A stretch of 64,000 nucleotides of DNA from JABWBD01 sp040768665 (lineage in GTDB: Bacteria; Planctomycetota; Planctomycetia; Pirellulales; Thermoguttaceae). A program made the position numbers and the translations under genes. Where the stretch lies: the NCBI GenBank assembly GCA_040768665.1, contig JAXGMN010000017.1, positions 62,001-126,000 on the forward strand, in the 5' to 3' direction. Each line of letters begins with the position of its first letter. Position 1 is the stretch's first letter. Shown here piece after piece: positions 63,315-64,000 of the stretch. Under the pieces are notes generated by a model. It searched no databases. It had not been told where the DNA came from and saw nothing but the letters and a program-made list of their open reading frames with translations.

Positions 63315-63503
63315 CGTAAGAGTTTAGCCCCGCCTTGCACCTACGGAGGCACGCATCACCGTGGTTCTGACAAGGATTTCCCGGCGAGAAATGATGGCTG
63401 GTTCCCTGGGGGCGGGGCAGCCTCACTACTCTTCCATGGACGGCTCTGTCAACCGGTCTTCGGCGCCGTTGAAGAACAAGTTGTGCAATTCGGTGTGGAG
63501 CGA

Positions 63504-63550
63504 ATTTCAATCCGCCCGGAAAACAAGGGGTGGATTGAAATCCACCCTAC
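63504..63550. repeat. Decayed copy of the GTAGGGTGGATT hairpin repeat
   Basis: ATTTCAATCC (63504-63513) pairs with GGATTGAAAT (63532-63541), and CCACCCTAC follows, but the matching outer left arm is gone. The loop CGCCCGGAAAACAAGGGGTGG closely matches that at 10091-10107. The remaining bases from 63315 to 63586 hold no gene I can support. Confidence 0.75.
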
Positions 63551-63586
63551 AATGATTGACCAGCTTACTCTTGAACGGCACCTTCT

Positions 63587-63904
63587 TCATTCTCCCTCCG
63601 CAGGCGGCGGGATTTCTTCGAGCAATTGGCCCGCTTTCTCCCGGACCTTTCGGGCGGTCGCAGAGGCTTGAAGTTGCTCGATTCGGCCGCGCTGCGACCG
63701 GGCTACGGAAGGAAATCGCCGGAGCGTTTCCAAGGCGGAGTACTGGATGCGAGGATTCTGTGACCGGAGGCCCTCCAGGATCCGGCGCATTTCCGCGGGG
63801 GCAACGGCCGATGCGCCGCTTGCACGCGGAGGCATCGGCGCCGGTTCGCCTGCGCTGCAACCCGTCAGGAACACCAGCAGGAGGGCGGCGACGCATTTAC
63901 TCAT
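63587..63904 (-). CDS. Small lipoprotein with helical (HEAT-like) body
   Basis: ATG 63904 opens a lipoprotein signal with lipobox LTGC (VALLLVFLTGCSAGEP region, Cys about residue 16). The 105-residue product continues with a Pro/Ala linker and two to three amphipathic helices, such as RILEGLRSQNPRIQYSALET, similar to a HEAT or armadillo repeat. No family is recognised. Its start overlaps the stop of the preceding gene (ATGAGTAA), so it is coupled to it. Confidence 0.65.
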   Translation of the reverse strand: MSKCVAALLLVFLTGCSAGEPAPMPPRASGASAVAPAEMRRILEGLRSQNPRIQYSALETLRRFPSVARSQRGRIEQLQASATARKVREKAGQLLEEIPPPAEGE

Positions 63905-64000
63905 GGGAAACCAACCCTCTGCCGTGCCACCACTTGTCGGCGATCTCCTTGTCGGGGTCCCACTGGCCGATGTCGCCAAGGTTGTTTTCTCTGCGGATGG
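63897..64000 (-). CDS. C-terminal end of an unknown protein (cut by window edge)
   Basis: On the minus strand the frame from the right edge reads LGDIGQWDPDKEIADKWWHG and then a short tail to TAA at 63899-63897. The stop overlaps the lipoprotein start by 8 nt. Only about 33 residues are visible, too few to name a family. Confidence 0.55.
   Translation of the reverse strand, partial: IRRENNLGDIGQWDPDKEIADKWWHGRGLVSHE

Noticed and set aside
63361..63555. A 64-codon plus-strand ORF beginning with a Tat-like ISRREMMAGSLGAG stretch
   Set aside because: It looks like the first residues of a Tat-exported protein, but nothing recognisable follows and its end is formed by the decayed hairpin repeat. 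It may be a truncated gene start; support is too thin to annotate.

Overview
The window looks like a chromosomal piece of a planctomycete, probably Pirellulales-like and possibly a metagenome-derived assembly. Several features point there together: GC-rich DNA, a Ser/Thr kinase tethered to a large extracytoplasmic domain, an HTH-receiver fusion regulator, an HzsA-related secreted cytochrome, very large PQQ-propeller proteins, a secreted sulfatase, a GHL10 glycosidase, and a TPR protein carrying two RNA polymerase alpha C-terminal domains. No rRNA, CRISPR array, intact transposase or prophage was seen.

Layout. 0-10 kb: end of a YihY/BrkB protein, a YpdA-like flavoprotein with a damaged lipoprotein gene, a DUF2079 membrane protein, an HTH-receiver regulator, an enolase-superfamily enzyme and a two-gene NarL-type two-component system. 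10-16 kb: housekeeping genes (YifB/ComM ATPase, a 32-residue basic protein, FabZ-like dehydratase, rhomboid protease, TrmB, a GSA-aminomutase-like aminotransferase). 16-17.7 kb: an almost gene-free stretch holding two copies of a stem-loop whose arms covary. 17.7-24 kb: SGNH hydrolase, GHL10 glycosidase, M20 peptidase with a coupled MFS transporter, and a secreted ABM-fold protein. 24-39 kb: transmembrane kinase, tRNA-Val, Tat-exported sugar-isomerase-like protein, HzsA-related diheme protein, NfeD-family protease, FHA-GAF-SpoIIE phosphatase, an epimerase, Tgt, the TPR-alphaCTD protein and tRNA-Thr.

39-46 kb is the most unusual part. A TPR protein with a degenerate histidine-kinase-like C-terminus and a receiver-domain protein converge on an 866-residue RelA/SpoT synthetase-TPR-SLOG-RyR fusion. 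A Nudix hydrolase lies upstream of the fusion on the same strand. The domain mix matches the predicted nucleotide-signalling and conflict systems that combine SLOG and RyR domains. A PadR regulator with a TatA-like micro-ORF follows.

46-63 kb is a minus-strand run for polysaccharide breakdown or surface oxidation: tandem FAD oxidoreductase, secreted protein of unknown function, two giant PQQ-propeller proteins with methyltransferase-like segments, L-fucose isomerase and a sulfatase. Sulfatase plus fucose isomerase suggests sulfated fucose-containing glycans. Three of these genes carry apparent frameshifts, which could be assembly indels or decay.

Dispersed palindromic repeats run through the window. 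A 100-bp family (core GGGGACTGGCTCATTTTGCG) has seven loci, one of them a tandem. Three of the seven lie inside genes without breaking the reading frame, and two lie exactly between convergent stop codons. A second family of about 123 bp (core TGGTCCATTTTTCGGCC) has three copies, one of them inside a gene.
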